From Abyssalbus ytuae (GTDB lineage Bacteria; Bacteroidota; Bacteroidia; Flavobacteriales; Flavobacteriaceae), in the NCBI RefSeq assembly GCF_022807975.1, contig NZ_CP094358.1, forward strand, positions 2,170,001-2,234,000: a stretch of DNA of 64,000 bases. Reading direction: 5' to 3'. A program made the position numbers and the translations under genes. Every line of letters starts with the position of its first letter. The first letter of the stretch is position 1. Below are positions 26,526 through 36,181 of this stretch, piece after piece. Under the pieces are notes generated by a model. That model was given only the letters and a program-made list of their open reading frames with translations. It was not told the origin of the DNA and made no database searches.

Positions 26526-27669
26526 TTTCCATCATTTTATATGCTTCTTCTATGTAGGTTGCTATATCAGGGGTAAAAGAGGCTACTGCATTTCCTTCGC
26601 CTTTAGAATGCCCCAATCTGACAATAATTACATTGTCCTGGGGTTGTACAATAACATATTGTCCTAAATGGCCTCGCATCATGAAAAAAGATCTACCTGA
26701 ATGTTCTTTTAACCACCATCCATAACCATATTGAGGAGATGTTTTAAAACGTGGGGTTACGGATTTGGCAATAAAAGCCGAATCCAGTAATTGTTTGCCA
26801 TTCCATTTACCATGATCTTTGTACAACTTCCCGAATCGTGCAAAATCCAAGGCACTGGCGGCTATACAGCAATAGGCTTTTTCGTGGCCTTCTTCTTCGC
26901 TGTCTACCTGCCATAAGGCTTCGTTGGCTCCCATAGGTTTCCAGAAATTTTCACTCAAATAAGCTGAAAGTGATTTTCCTGTTGCTTTTTGAAGTATTAA
27001 TCCTAACAATTGGGTGTCGCCGCTGGCATATTTATATGCTGTGCCGGGTGTTCTAACTATTTTTCTGCCGAGCATGACTTTTTCCAGATCATCATCAAAA
27101 TACGCTCTTGTAGTTATTGAAAAAGGAGAGTAGTAAGCTTCATCCCAGTCAGATCCTGATGCCATGGAAGAAAGGTCACCCACCGTAAGTTTGGAAGCCA
27201 GACCATCTTTAAATTCCGGATAAAAATCACTTACAGGCTGGTTTAAACTTTTAATTTTTCCCTGCATGATGGCTTTTCCCAACATAGCTGAAACCATACT
27301 TTTAGCCATTGAAAAGGAGTTGGTTTTTGAAGTTTTGCTTCCTTCGTCATAATATTTTTCAAACCAAATACTGTCATTTTTAATAATTACAAAGGCCACT
27401 GTGCCTAATTGTTTGTTTAACGTGCTTAATTTTTGAGTTTCTTTTACAGAATTATAATTTTTGTGAACCGGCCAGGGTTGAGGAATTGCTGCTTTTATTA
27501 CATGATTGTCAAATTCTTTATAATCGTCTAAAAAAGCTGTGGTATGGCCTTGCAGATAAATTGTTCTTACCGCTTTTATAAGATAATCGTAATCAAAGAT
27601 ATACAAAAAAGCTATGAGCAATAAAAAAAAGAGAACGACTCCTCCAATAATTTTCTTTAATACCTGCAT
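26515..27669 (-). CDS. Membrane-anchored serine hydrolase, beta-lactamase-like
   Basis: The 384-residue protein has an N-terminal hydrophobic anchor (residues 7-25) and a periplasmic class C-like domain with SMAKSM near 125-130 (nucleophile and Lys), YASGDTQ as the second motif and RGHLGQY near the end. It resembles the protein at 16933-18273 in layout and motifs (both keep a GW.KEHSG or similar core late in the chain). The substrate is unknown. It overlaps the start of the exonuclease gene. Confidence 0.86.
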   Translation of the reverse strand: MQVLKKIIGGVVLFFLLLIAFLYIFDYDYLIKAVRTIYLQGHTTAFLDDYKEFDNHVIKAAIPQPWPVHKNYNSVKETQKLSTLNKQLGTVAFVIIKNDSIWFEKYYDEGSKTSKTNSFSMAKSMVSAMLGKAIMQGKIKSLNQPVSDFYPEFKDGLASKLTVGDLSSMASGSDWDEAYYSPFSITTRAYFDDDLEKVMLGRKIVRTPGTAYKYASGDTQLLGLILQKATGKSLSAYLSENFWKPMGANEALWQVDSEEEGHEKAYCCIAASALDFARFGKLYKDHGKWNGKQLLDSAFIAKSVTPRFKTSPQYGYGWWLKEHSGRSFFMMRGHLGQYVIVQPQDNVIIVRLGHSKGEGNAVASFTPDIATYIEEAYKMMENVK

Positions 27670-27709
27670 TTATTTTCCAGTTGGTTAGAAAGTAAATATA
27701 AGTTTTTTA

Positions 27710-28186
27710 TCAAAATAGAGATTGCTGTGCAGGAGGATTTTCATGTTCGAGCAGCCATTTTTTTCGCCATAATCCACCGGCATACCCGGTTAAGGAACCG
27801 TCAGCACCTATTACGCGATGGCACGGAACGATAATCCAAAACGGATTTTTACCGTTTGCCGATGCTACAGCCCTTATGGCTTTTACATCGCCCAGTTTTT
27901 TTGAAAGCTGAAGATAAGAAGTAGTTTTTCCAAAGGGGATTTCGGTAAGGGCCTGCCAAACCCTTTTTTGAAAATCCGTGCCTTCAGGATTTAGTGTCAG
28001 GCTGAAACTTTGCCTTTTCCCGTCAAAATATTCCTGAAGCTGATATACACAATCCTGTAGGTGTTCCGGGATTACATCAGATTCTTTTTCTTCGGTATCT
28101 AAAATAGAAACGGAAGAAATTCCATTTTCATCTCCTGTAATTTTAGCAATTCCTAATGGGGTTTTTATGAAAGCTTTTTCTTTCAT
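27710..28186 (-). CDS. ogt: Methylated-DNA-[protein]-cysteine S-methyltransferase
   Basis: This suicide DNA-repair protein transfers the alkyl group from O6-alkylguanine (and O4-alkylthymine) to its own cysteine. The 158 residues have the active-site motif IIVPCHRVIG near 120-129, the upstream helix-turn-helix KRVWQALTEIPFGKTTSY, and the late GYAGGLWRKKWLLEHE segment. It lacks the Ada-type methylphosphotriester domain. Its ATG overlaps the stop of the upstream CNNM-type gene (TAATG), so translation is coupled. Confidence 0.94.
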   Translation of the reverse strand: MKEKAFIKTPLGIAKITGDENGISSVSILDTEEKESDVIPEHLQDCVYQLQEYFDGKRQSFSLTLNPEGTDFQKRVWQALTEIPFGKTTSYLQLSKKLGDVKAIRAVASANGKNPFWIIVPCHRVIGADGSLTGYAGGLWRKKWLLEHENPPAQQSLF

Positions 28187-29292
28187 TATTCATTTTCCTG
28201 ATTAGAATTTTTAGCGGCATCATCATCTAACAAGCCGAATTTTCTTGCCCTGTTTTTCCAGCTTTTTCTGGCATAATCCTGTAAATCGGCTACGCTGTCG
28301 CTTTCATCCATAATTTCTAAGCCCAATAATGTTTCAATAACATCTTCCATGGTTACCAACCCACTAACTGAACCATATTCATCTACCACGAGTGCTATTT
28401 GTTCTTTTTGACTAATGAATTTTTCGAAAAGCTCTGGTATAGGCAGGTTTCTTTTTGTAACAAGCAAAGGCCGTTTAATTTCACTTAACTTTTTTTGGCC
28501 ATTACCATATATAATTTCTTCCAGAATATTATCTTTTAACACAAAACCGGTAATATTATCACCTTTATCTTTGTATACAGGTATCCTGGAAAACCGCAGG
28601 TTGGGATGCTTATCAAAAAAATCTTGTATGGTTTGGTCTTCCGAAGCTATTTGCATCACACTCCGCGGGGTCATTACATCTTTGGCCAGTATTTCATCAA
28701 ATTTTAGCAGGTTTTTAATTACTGTAGATTCTGATTCCTGAAATACACCTTCCTGATGGGCAATATCTGCCATGGCTGTAAAATCTTCCCTGCTAAAAAC
28801 AGATCCGTGAGCGTGTTTGCCACCAATGATTTTGGTGGTAAGTTGAAGAAGCCAGAGTATGCCGGTCCATTTTAAAGGAAAAATTAATATTCTCAATGCT
28901 TTGGAAGTAAAATTGGCGAGTTGTTTCCAAAAAGTAGCTCCTATGGTTTTAGGAATAATTTCAGAAACCACTAAAATCAAAATGGTCATTATTGCGGAAA
29001 CAATACCGACTATATTTACCCCTGCAATTTCTACTTTATACGGAAGTTTTTCAGCCTGCACCCCTACTAAAATAGCGCCTACAGTATGAGCTATAGTGTT
29101 TAAGGTTAAGATTGCTATAAGAGGTTTATCTACATCTTTTTTTAGTTTTTCCAGTGAATAAGCATAGCTTTTTCCTTCGCTCTTTTTTACATTGAGAAAA
29201 GTGGGAGTTATACTAAGCAAAACAGCTTCTAAAATTGAACATAAAAAAGAAAAGAAGATAGAAACAAATGCATAGATTATAAGAAGTGCCAT
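28186..29292 (-). CDS. CNNM-domain (DUF21) membrane protein with paired CBS domains
   Basis: The 368-residue protein has an N-terminal CNNM transmembrane domain (about 1-160, several hydrophobic helices including SIFFSFLCSILEAVLLS). Two CBS domains follow: one around DVMTPRSVMQIASEDQTIQD near 205-224, the second around KEQIALVVDEYGSVSGLVTM near 300-319. A charged tail ends the protein. Relatives are CorC/CNNM-type magnesium or divalent-cation transport proteins once called hemolysins. The usual C-terminal CorC_HlyC domain is missing, as in many Bacteroidota members. The following repair gene is coupled to it. Confidence 0.88.
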   Translation of the reverse strand: MALLIIYAFVSIFFSFLCSILEAVLLSITPTFLNVKKSEGKSYAYSLEKLKKDVDKPLIAILTLNTIAHTVGAILVGVQAEKLPYKVEIAGVNIVGIVSAIMTILILVVSEIIPKTIGATFWKQLANFTSKALRILIFPLKWTGILWLLQLTTKIIGGKHAHGSVFSREDFTAMADIAHQEGVFQESESTVIKNLLKFDEILAKDVMTPRSVMQIASEDQTIQDFFDKHPNLRFSRIPVYKDKGDNITGFVLKDNILEEIIYGNGQKKLSEIKRPLLVTKRNLPIPELFEKFISQKEQIALVVDEYGSVSGLVTMEDVIETLLGLEIMDESDSVADLQDYARKSWKNRARKFGLLDDDAAKNSNQENE

Positions 29293-29335
29293 TTATAAAT
29301 AATTTGTATAGTTAAGTTAAAGTTAGTGATTTATT

Positions 29336-29701
29336 CTAGCTTAGATCTTTCTTAAATTTTTCCAGAAGCTCCCTCGAAAAATTAGTGATAACTTCATTTT
29401 CTTCCCTGTTTATTCCATCAGAAGCTTCGGCTATTTTTTCCAAAGCATAAATTATGAAGTCATATTCATAGTCCGGGCCATTATCTTTATAAACTTCCAG
29501 TACTTTTTTGTAAACTTCATCAACGGAGCTGTTTTTTTCTCTTTCATAATCGAAAGACCATTTAATCTCCTTTCCCATGGGATGTTGGTTGATAATTTCT
29601 TCAAGAATTTTTACTTCTTGTTTCTGAATCAACCCGTCTTTAGTGGCTACTACATAAAGCAATTCTCCAAAAGCCCTGTAAAATCTTTCTCTGCTTACCA
29701 T
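29336..29701 (-). CDS. TerB-like small helical protein
   Basis: The 121-residue, highly charged helical protein resembles the TerB (tellurite-resistance B) domain: a long helix ELLYVVATKDGLIQKQEVKI near 13-32 with acidic residues suited to metal binding, and a symmetrical later stretch EKIAEASDGINREENEVITN. No other ter genes are near, so tellurite resistance should not be assumed. Stand-alone TerB domains are thought to be periplasmic or cytosolic metal-sensing modules. It lies 43 bases downstream of nothing on its strand and is probably monocistronic. Confidence 0.7.
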   Translation of the reverse strand: MVSRERFYRAFGELLYVVATKDGLIQKQEVKILEEIINQHPMGKEIKWSFDYEREKNSSVDEVYKKVLEVYKDNGPDYEYDFIIYALEKIAEASDGINREENEVITNFSRELLEKFKKDLS

Positions 29702-29782
29702 GTTTACTCTGTCTAATTTGAGTAAAATAAATTTAACCTATTTATTTAAAAAGTTAAATGAGTAACTCAAAAAGTTACTTAA

Positions 29783-30769
29783 TTATAAAAGTTTTACCAC
29801 ATCTTTTGCAAAATAACTTGCTATAATATCGGCGCCGGCTCTTTTTATAGCTATAATTTGCTCCATCATTACAGCATCATGATCCAGCCAGCCCTTTTCG
29901 GCAGCTGCCTTTAACATGGCATATTCTCCGCTTACCTGATAAACGGCTACAGGAACTTCCACTTCATTTTTTATTTCCCGGACTATATCTAAATAGCATA
30001 ATCCCGGTTTTACCATGACGATATCGGCTCCTTCGTCAATATCCATTTCCGTTTCACGTAAAGCTTCAAAACGATTAGCAGGATCCATCTGATAGGTTTT
30101 TTTATCTTTTGGCACATTTTTTATATTTACCGGTGCAGAATCTAATGCATCCCTAAAAGGCCCGTAAAATGCTGATGCATATTTGGCACTGTAACTCATA
30201 ATTCCGGTATTTATAAGCCCTTCGTCTTCCAAAGCTTCCCGTATTTCGAGTATGCGGCCATCCATCATGTCGCTGGGAGCTACAAAATTGGCTCCTGCAA
30301 GTGCATGAGAAACACTCATTTGTGCCAAAACTGCCGAGGTTTCATCATTTAGTATTTGCCCGTTTTCCACAATTCCGTCGTGACCATAGGAAGAATAGGG
30401 ATCCAGAGCTACATCGGTCATAACCAGCATATCGGGAACAGCATTTTTAACTGTTTTAATAGCACGTTGCATTAATCCGTTTACATTAACGGCTTCTGTG
30501 CCTTTATTATCCTTTAATTTATCGGGGACTTTCACAAAAAGTAAAACCGATTTCAACCCTAAATTCCAAAGTTCTTTTACTTCTTTTTCGAGTAAATCCA
30601 AGCTAAGGCGGAAATAATTGGGCATAGAAGGAATTTCTTCTTTAATGTTTTTACCTTCCACCACAAAAAGGGGCACCAAAAAATCATTGGGTGTTATAAT
30701 GGTTTCACGAACTAAGGAACGGATCGATTCATTAGAGCGAAGTCTTCGGTTTCTTCTTAATGGGAACAT
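29783..30769 (-). CDS. hemB: Porphobilinogen synthase (delta-aminolevulinic acid dehydratase)
   Basis: HemB condenses two 5-aminolevulinate molecules to porphobilinogen. The 328 residues include both catalytic lysines: one in MSYSAKYASAFYGPFRDA near 198-215 and the Schiff-base Lys in ADIVMVKPGL near 250-259. The metal region near 115-130 reads MTDVALDPYSSYGHDG and lacks the three-Cys zinc site, so this is the magnesium-type enzyme. It is the last gene of the hem operon, 22 bases after hemF, although it acts first among the common pathway steps here after HemA/HemL. Confidence 0.96.
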   Translation of the reverse strand: MFPLRRNRRLRSNESIRSLVRETIITPNDFLVPLFVVEGKNIKEEIPSMPNYFRLSLDLLEKEVKELWNLGLKSVLLFVKVPDKLKDNKGTEAVNVNGLMQRAIKTVKNAVPDMLVMTDVALDPYSSYGHDGIVENGQILNDETSAVLAQMSVSHALAGANFVAPSDMMDGRILEIREALEDEGLINTGIMSYSAKYASAFYGPFRDALDSAPVNIKNVPKDKKTYQMDPANRFEALRETEMDIDEGADIVMVKPGLCYLDIVREIKNEVEVPVAVYQVSGEYAMLKAAAEKGWLDHDAVMMEQIIAIKRAGADIIASYFAKDVVKLL

Positions 30770-30791
30770 TTTTTGTTTATAAAGTTAATAA

Positions 30792-31697
30792 TTAAACCCA
30801 CTCCACGGGGTTTTTTAATACTTTCAATAGTTTTTCTTCTTCACTTCCTGTTTCTGGATGATGGTCATATACCCACTGTACATGTGGAGGGAGGCTCATT
30901 AAAATACTTTCGATACGGCCATTGGTTTTAAGCCCGAACAAAGTGCCTTTATCGTGAACCAGGTTGAATTCTACATAACGACCTCTCCTGATTTCCTGCC
31001 AATCCCTGTGTTTACGGGTAAAGGGGATATCTTTTCTTTTTTCTACAATAGGAACATAGGCATCTAGAAAGCTGTTTCCTACTTCTGTTACAAAATTGTA
31101 CCAGCCCTCCATGTTCATCATTTTCGTTGCCCTGCAGTAATCAAAAAACAAGCCGCCAATTCCCCTGGCTTCACCACGGTGGTGATTAAAAAAATATTCA
31201 TCACACTTTTGTTTGTATTCCGGATAAAATTGTGGGTTATGCTTATCGCAAGCAGTTTTACAAACTTTGTGAAAATGTTGCGCATCATCCTCAAACAAAT
31301 AATAGGGAGTTAAATCCTGGCCTCCTCCAAACCAACTATCTATAACAGCCCCTTGTTTATTATACATTTCAAAATAGCGCCAGTTGGCATGTACGGTGGG
31401 AACAAAAGGGTTTTTTGGATGAATAACCAAACTCAGTCCACAGGCAAAAAAATTGACTTCTCCCACATTAAAATATTGTTGCATGGCTTTGGGAAGTGAA
31501 CCATGTACTGCGGAAATGTTCACTCCGCCTTTTTCAAAAACATTTCCGTTTTGGATAACGCGGGTTTTTCCACCACCGCCTTCGTGACGCTCCCATATAT
31601 CCTGATGAAACGTTGCTTTTCCGTCTATTTTTTCCAGGGTTGAAGTTATTTTGTCTTGCAGTTTTTGTATGTAATCGTAAAATGTATCTTTCATCAT
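30792..31697 (-). CDS. hemF: Oxygen-dependent coproporphyrinogen III oxidase
   Basis: HemF decarboxylates coproporphyrinogen III to protoporphyrinogen IX with molecular oxygen. The 301 residues carry the family signature FGGGQDLTPYYLFEDDAQHF near 122-141, HVNWRYFEM-like AVHANWRYFEM, and RGIGGLFFDYCRA. It shows that the organism makes haem aerobically; no hemN is seen in this window. It lies between the DUF6973 gene (4-base gap) and hemB (22 bases). Two adjacent ATGs allow a one-residue difference in the start. Confidence 0.96.
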   Translation of the reverse strand: MMKDTFYDYIQKLQDKITSTLEKIDGKATFHQDIWERHEGGGGKTRVIQNGNVFEKGGVNISAVHGSLPKAMQQYFNVGEVNFFACGLSLVIHPKNPFVPTVHANWRYFEMYNKQGAVIDSWFGGGQDLTPYYLFEDDAQHFHKVCKTACDKHNPQFYPEYKQKCDEYFFNHHRGEARGIGGLFFDYCRATKMMNMEGWYNFVTEVGNSFLDAYVPIVEKRKDIPFTRKHRDWQEIRRGRYVEFNLVHDKGTLFGLKTNGRIESILMSLPPHVQWVYDHHPETGSEEEKLLKVLKNPVEWV

Positions 31698-31701
31698 CTT
31701 T

Positions 31702-32202
31702 TTAATCCGTTATATGCACCATTGAACTTTTTAAAATGCTTATTTCTTCCGGAGAGTTTACTTTTTTACTTAGTTTTGCTTTCTCTACTAATACGTTTAT
31801 GATTTCTTCCTGAGACACCATTGAATTTTTTTTATAAAGCTCTTTATATATATTTCTGCCAAAACTATTATTATGCAAATCCATTTTCCTGGCTAATGTT
31901 TCATTTGGCGAAAATTCTTCGTGCCAGTCGGTTACTCTTTTTGCCCATAATAAACTTTTTTGGAAATTTTTATTCCATTTAATCATTTCACTTACCAATA
32001 AGGCATTCCAAAGAGCATGTCTGAAGGCATTAGCACTGTTATTTTCATGATGCCTGCCTGAATATATTTTATTACTTACTTTCCAGCAGTTAATAGTGGC
32101 TTTCAAGGAAGGATAAATCATTAAAGGATTGGGGGCAAACAATTTAATCAGGCCAAAAAGTTGTGTAAATTTTAATGATCTTAATAGCTGGAAGGTGGTC
32201 AT
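31702..32202 (-). CDS. DUF6973-type protein inside the hem operon
   Basis: The 166-residue protein is cytosolic by sequence. It has a recognisable core: [15 protein letters not shown] near 55-69, a VTDWHEEF segment and [13 protein letters not shown] near 108-120. The conserved Arg, His, Asp and Asn pattern suggests a metal site or enzyme, but no activity is known to me. It overlaps hemE by 4 bases (ATGA-type) and ends 4 bases before hemF, so it is certainly co-translated with haem enzymes. A role in tetrapyrrole synthesis is inference from position only. Confidence 0.85.
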   Translation of the reverse strand: MTTFQLLRSLKFTQLFGLIKLFAPNPLMIYPSLKATINCWKVSNKIYSGRHHENNSANAFRHALWNALLVSEMIKWNKNFQKSLLWAKRVTDWHEEFSPNETLARKMDLHNNSFGRNIYKELYKKNSMVSQEEIINVLVEKAKLSKKVNSPEEISILKSSMVHITD

Positions 32203-33221
32203 GAGTACTCTTTTACCGCTTCAATAAAAGCTTTGGCATGATCTACGGGGATGTTAGGTAAAATACCATGTCCTAAATTTACTATATACTTATCTTTCCC
32301 GAATTCATCTATCATCTGTTGTGTCATTTTTTTAATGACAGGAATGGGTGAAAGTAATCGAGAGGGGTCAAAATTACCCTGTAAGGTAATATTGCCTCCG
32401 GTTAAATACCTTGCATTTTGTGGGGAGCATGTCCAGTCCACCCCCAATGCAGAAGCTTTACTTTTAGACATTTCGTTTAAAGCAAACCAGCAACCTTTTC
32501 CAAAAACGATTACTTCTGTTAGAGGAGCCAGAGCTTCCACAATCTGATTTATATATTTCCAGGAAAATTCCTGATAATCGGTTGGTGATAACATTCCTCC
32601 CCAGGAATCGAAAACCTGAACAGCGTTAACCCCGTTTTTCACTTTTTCTTTTAAATAGAGAATTGTTGTATCTGTTATTTTTTGCAGCAGAGCGTGAGCA
32701 GCTTCAGGCTGGGAAAAACAGAATCCTTTTGCCATGTCAAAATTTTTGGAACCTTGTCCCTGTACTGCATAACAAAGAATTGTCCATGGCGAACCTGCAA
32801 AACCGATTAACGGAACTTCATCATTCAACATTTCTTTAGTGAGCTTAATAGCGTCCATTACATAGCCCAGCTCTTCATTTATGTCCGGAATTACAACTTG
32901 CTCCACATCTTTTGCAGAGCGGACCGGATTTGGCAGCCACGGACCTACACCTTCTTTCATCTCCACTTCTATATTCATTGCCTGAGGAATAACCAGTATA
33001 TCCGAAAAAAGGATGGCTGCATCCGGTTGTACAATGCGTATTGGCTGTACTGTTATTTCGGCTGCTAATTCCGGGGTGCGGCACCTTGTAAAAAAGTCGT
33101 ATTTGTCACGAAGGGCTCTGAACTCCGGCAAATATCTACCGGCCTGTCGCATCATCCATACGGGGGGACGTTGAACAGTTTCTCCTTTTAAAGCTTTTAA
33201 AAATAAGTCGTTCTTAATCAT
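32199..33221 (-). CDS. hemE: Uroporphyrinogen decarboxylase
   Basis: HemE removes four carboxyl groups from uroporphyrinogen III to give coproporphyrinogen III. The 340 residues carry the family N-terminal signature [15 protein letters not shown] near 19-33, the catalytic Asp in [12 protein letters not shown], the second signature [16 protein letters not shown], and the C-terminal NLGHGILPN. It overlaps hemD by 8 bases upstream and the DUF6973 gene by 4 bases downstream. Confidence 0.97.
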   Translation of the reverse strand: MIKNDLFLKALKGETVQRPPVWMMRQAGRYLPEFRALRDKYDFFTRCRTPELAAEITVQPIRIVQPDAAILFSDILVIPQAMNIEVEMKEGVGPWLPNPVRSAKDVEQVVIPDINEELGYVMDAIKLTKEMLNDEVPLIGFAGSPWTILCYAVQGQGSKNFDMAKGFCFSQPEAAHALLQKITDTTILYLKEKVKNGVNAVQVFDSWGGMLSPTDYQEFSWKYINQIVEALAPLTEVIVFGKGCWFALNEMSKSKASALGVDWTCSPQNARYLTGGNITLQGNFDPSRLLSPIPVIKKMTQQMIDEFGKDKYIVNLGHGILPNIPVDHAKAFIEAVKEYS

Positions 33222-33873
33222 TCTGTTTATAATGTTTAACTACCTGAACAATTACATTTTCTATCGTGGTTTTGTTGGCAGTTATTATATTATTGGTATA
33301 TTTTTTTGCTTCTGCTTCAGTGGTTTTTCCAATGCAAAAAACCAGTAGGTCTTCAAATAAATTCTGTTTGGTGAAACTCTCAACGGCACTCGGGCTAAAG
33401 AACATGACTGCATCAAAATCTCCCTGTATGGTTCTGGAAGTTAATTCGGTTTTATATACCTGTACTTCTCTTAAATTAACGCCGTATTTTTTTAAAATAC
33501 CGGGTAACTCTTCTCTTCTTTTATCACCACAAAAAAAAGTAAAACTTTTTTCCGGATGATTTTCAATTATTTTTTTAGCTAATGCTTTTGCCTGATATGC
33601 TTTTTCAACTACTTTAAATCCGGCATCATTTAATAAAGCTTCTGTTTTATCGCCCACACAAAAGCAGTTATCAATTTTAATTTTCTTTTTCACAGTAGAC
33701 TTAACCGCATTTTGACTTGTAAAAATAACATTTTCGATGTGAGAATCTGTTTCAAAGTTTAATGGGACAGTTTCAATAAAATTGGCTTCAATAAACGAAA
33801 TATCTGCATTTAACAACAATTCTTTTTGAGCTTGGGTTAGTTTTTTGGTTGATATTATCCTGGCGATACTCAT
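33214..33873 (-). CDS. hemD: Uroporphyrinogen-III synthase
   Basis: HemD closes and inverts ring D of hydroxymethylbilane to form uroporphyrinogen III. The family is poorly conserved. The 219-residue length, the [14 protein letters not shown] segment near 48-61, a late [14 protein letters not shown] motif and the [13 protein letters not shown] ending are characteristic. The position between hemC and hemE with overlaps of 4 and 8 bases confirms the call. Confidence 0.93.
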   Translation of the reverse strand: MSIARIISTKKLTQAQKELLLNADISFIEANFIETVPLNFETDSHIENVIFTSQNAVKSTVKKKIKIDNCFCVGDKTEALLNDAGFKVVEKAYQAKALAKKIIENHPEKSFTFFCGDKRREELPGILKKYGVNLREVQVYKTELTSRTIQGDFDAVMFFSPSAVESFTKQNLFEDLLVFCIGKTTEAEAKKYTNNIITANKTTIENVIVQVVKHYKQND

Positions 33874-34784
33874 TTTAATTCAGCTTTAATTTTAACCATT
33901 AATTCCTTTCCGCCTTCAGCTAATACCTGTTGGGCACATTTTTTTCCTAAATCTTTATAATTGGTTACCGCTATTGATTTTTCAATTTCTATTTTTTGTG
34001 CTCCGTCTAATGAAAATAAAACTCCTTTAAATTGAATGACATTATTTTTAATAGAGGCTAAAGCTCCGATTGGTGCAGTACAGCCTCCTTCCAGTTCTCT
34101 TAAAAACTGCCGTTCAATATGAGTACATATCTCAGTGTTTTTATCGTTTAGTTTGGCCAGTGCTTCCAAAGAAAAATTATCATTTTTCATTGCTACCACA
34201 ACCATAGCTCCCTGGGCAGGGGCAGGAACCATCCAGTCTAAAACAATATTTTTTTCAGGTTTGAGGTTTATGCGTTCCAAGCCTGCTTTTGCAAATATGG
34301 CCCCATCCCAGTTGTTAGCATCAAGTTTTTTTAAACGGCTATTTACATTGCCCCGTAAATCTTCCACTTCATGACTTGGATATTTGTGAAGCCATTGTGC
34401 TTTTCGGCGTAAACTTCCGGTAGCTATTGTTGCTTTACTTTCCAAAAAGCTCAAATCTTTTTTATAAACCAGAATATCTTCGGTGTCTGCCCTTTTTAAA
34501 ACTGCGGCCTGAACTATTCCTTTGGGCAAAGCGGTAGGAACATCTTTCATGCTGTGTACGGCTATGTCAACATCGCGGTTTATCATAGCTATATCTAATG
34601 TTTTGGTAAAAATTCCGGTTATTCCTAATTCGTACAGAGGTTTATCCAACACTAAATCACCGGTTGATTTTACCGGAATTAACTGTGTTTTGTAACCTAA
34701 GTCTTCGAGTTGTGTTTTTACGGTATTAGCCTGCCAGAGAGCCAGTTCACTGTCCCGGGTGCCTATTTTAATTATTTTGCTCAT
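33870..34784 (-). CDS. hemC: Hydroxymethylbilane synthase (porphobilinogen deaminase)
   Basis: HemC polymerises four porphobilinogens on a dipyrromethane cofactor. The 304 residues contain KIGTRDSELALWQA near 5-18, the loop VHSMKDVPT, RRKAQW, and the cofactor-attachment Cys in LEGGCTAPIGA near 245. It overlaps both hemA (4 bases) and hemD (4 bases), giving a tightly coupled operon. Confidence 0.97.
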   Translation of the reverse strand: MSKIIKIGTRDSELALWQANTVKTQLEDLGYKTQLIPVKSTGDLVLDKPLYELGITGIFTKTLDIAMINRDVDIAVHSMKDVPTALPKGIVQAAVLKRADTEDILVYKKDLSFLESKATIATGSLRRKAQWLHKYPSHEVEDLRGNVNSRLKKLDANNWDGAIFAKAGLERINLKPEKNIVLDWMVPAPAQGAMVVVAMKNDNFSLEALAKLNDKNTEICTHIERQFLRELEGGCTAPIGALASIKNNVIQFKGVLFSLDGAQKIEIEKSIAVTNYKDLGKKCAQQVLAEGGKELMVKIKAELK

Positions 34785-36031
34785 TTAACGTTTTCTAACT
34801 GAAATACTTTTTTAATAAGCTCAATACTTTCATCTGAGTTTGAATTGTCTTTCAGATGATTTGCAAACTGTGTAGTTATTTTTTGAATAATCCTGTTGCT
34901 TATTATTTCGGCCTGTTCATTGTTAAACCCTTCAATTTTTTTTCGCTGGAAGTCAATTTCAGCATCTTTAAGATTTTTCAATTTTTTCTTAAGTGCTTTT
35001 ATAGTAGGAGCAAATTTTCGCGTTTCTAACCATTTTATGAATTCATCTTTAACTTCAGTGATGATAACTTCGGCCTGAGGAATAAATTCTTTTCTTTTTT
35101 CTAAAGTTTCATCGGTAATTTGCGAAAGATGATCAAGATGCACCAGGGTTACATTATCTAAATCAATCACATCGTCCGAAACATTTTTGGGGATTGAAAG
35201 GTCTAAAATAAGTAAAGGTTTTTTGGTGTGAATAAGATCCTTGGAAATAGTAGCATGTTGTGCCCCGGTGGCAACAATAATGATATCACTATTTAAAATT
35301 TCGGCTTGTAAATCGCAGTAATCTTTAACGGTTAAGTTAAATTTTCCTGCTACTTTTTCGGCTTTATCTTTTGTACGGTTAATAAGGGTAATATGATTAT
35401 TCTTAGTGTGCTTTATAAGATTTTCGCAAGTATTACGGCCAATTTTACCAGTGCCAAACAATAAAATATTTTTGTTGGACACATTTTCAACATTGTTTAA
35501 AATATATTGAACAGAGGCAAATGAAACCGAGGTGGCTCCTGAAGAAATATCAGTTTCATTTTTTATACGTTTGCTTGCCTGTATAACAGAGTTTACCAAT
35601 CTTTCAATAAACGGGTTGGCTAATCCATATTTTCTTGACAGGTAAAAACTTTGTTTTAGCTGGCTTATAATTTCAAAATCGCCTAATATCTGGCTGTCTA
35701 AACCAGTACCTACCCGAAACAAATGAAATATGGCATCGTAATTTTTATAAACATAAGCCACTTTTTGAAATTCTTCAACAGTGCCCAATGAGTTACCGCA
35801 CAGTAATTGTATTAACTGAAAAGGATGTTGGGCAAAGCCGTGTATTTCCGTCCGGTTACAGGTAGAAGTAACCAGGATACCGTCAATACCTGCCGATTTT
35901 GCCTGGGTAAGAAGGGCTTTTTTACTTTCATTATCCAAACTGAATTTCCCTCTTATCTCAGCATCAGCCTTTTTATAGCTAAGCCCTACGGTATAAAATG
36001 AATTATGTTTTGAAATATTGTAATGTTCCAT
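34781..36031 (-). CDS. hemA: Glutamyl-tRNA reductase
   Basis: HemA reduces glutamyl-tRNA to glutamate-1-semialdehyde with NADPH, the committed step of C5-pathway tetrapyrrole synthesis. The 416 residues contain the catalytic Cys58 in TSTCNRTEIHGF, the VGTGLDSQILGDFEI motif, an NADPH Rossmann loop LFGTGKIGRNT, and the C-terminal dimerisation helices. It heads a seven-gene operon running to hemB. It is transcribed divergently from an AraC-type regulator, with 207 bases between, where the operon control is expected. Confidence 0.97.
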   Translation of the reverse strand: MEHYNISKHNSFYTVGLSYKKADAEIRGKFSLDNESKKALLTQAKSAGIDGILVTSTCNRTEIHGFAQHPFQLIQLLCGNSLGTVEEFQKVAYVYKNYDAIFHLFRVGTGLDSQILGDFEIISQLKQSFYLSRKYGLANPFIERLVNSVIQASKRIKNETDISSGATSVSFASVQYILNNVENVSNKNILLFGTGKIGRNTCENLIKHTKNNHITLINRTKDKAEKVAGKFNLTVKDYCDLQAEILNSDIIIVATGAQHATISKDLIHTKKPLLILDLSIPKNVSDDVIDLDNVTLVHLDHLSQITDETLEKRKEFIPQAEVIITEVKDEFIKWLETRKFAPTIKALKKKLKNLKDAEIDFQRKKIEGFNNEQAEIISNRIIQKITTQFANHLKDNSNSDESIELIKKVFQLENVK

Positions 36032-36055
36032 TCAATATTATCAGAAAATCGGCAA

Positions 36056-36063
36056 CAAAAATA
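36056..36063 (-). promoter_or_regulatory. Predicted -7 element of the hem operon
   Basis: The minus strand reads TATTTTTG (TAnnTTTG), 24 bases before the hemA ATG. No matching TTTG -33 element is clear, which would suit a promoter needing an activator. Confidence 0.4.
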
Positions 36064-36159
36064 AAAGGAGAATCATAAAAAAAATAACGCTTAAAGAACT
36101 ATTAATATCGTTTAAGGTGTTTTCGATTTAATTTTAAGTACAAACTCGATAAAATGGTG

Positions 36160-36167
36160 TAAATTTG
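36160..36167 (+). promoter_or_regulatory. Predicted -7 element of the AraC-type regulator gene
   Basis: TAAATTTG matches TAnnTTTG. The start codon is 71 bases downstream, and three TTCTAAA/TTTAGAA half-sites lie between this box and the ATG, in the untranslated leader region. Confidence 0.35.
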
Positions 36168-36181
36168 AGTGAAATCAACCA

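Noticed and set aside
29336-29701. Tellurite-resistance operon
   Set aside because: Only a lone TerB-like domain is present, with no terA, terC, terD or terZ nearby.
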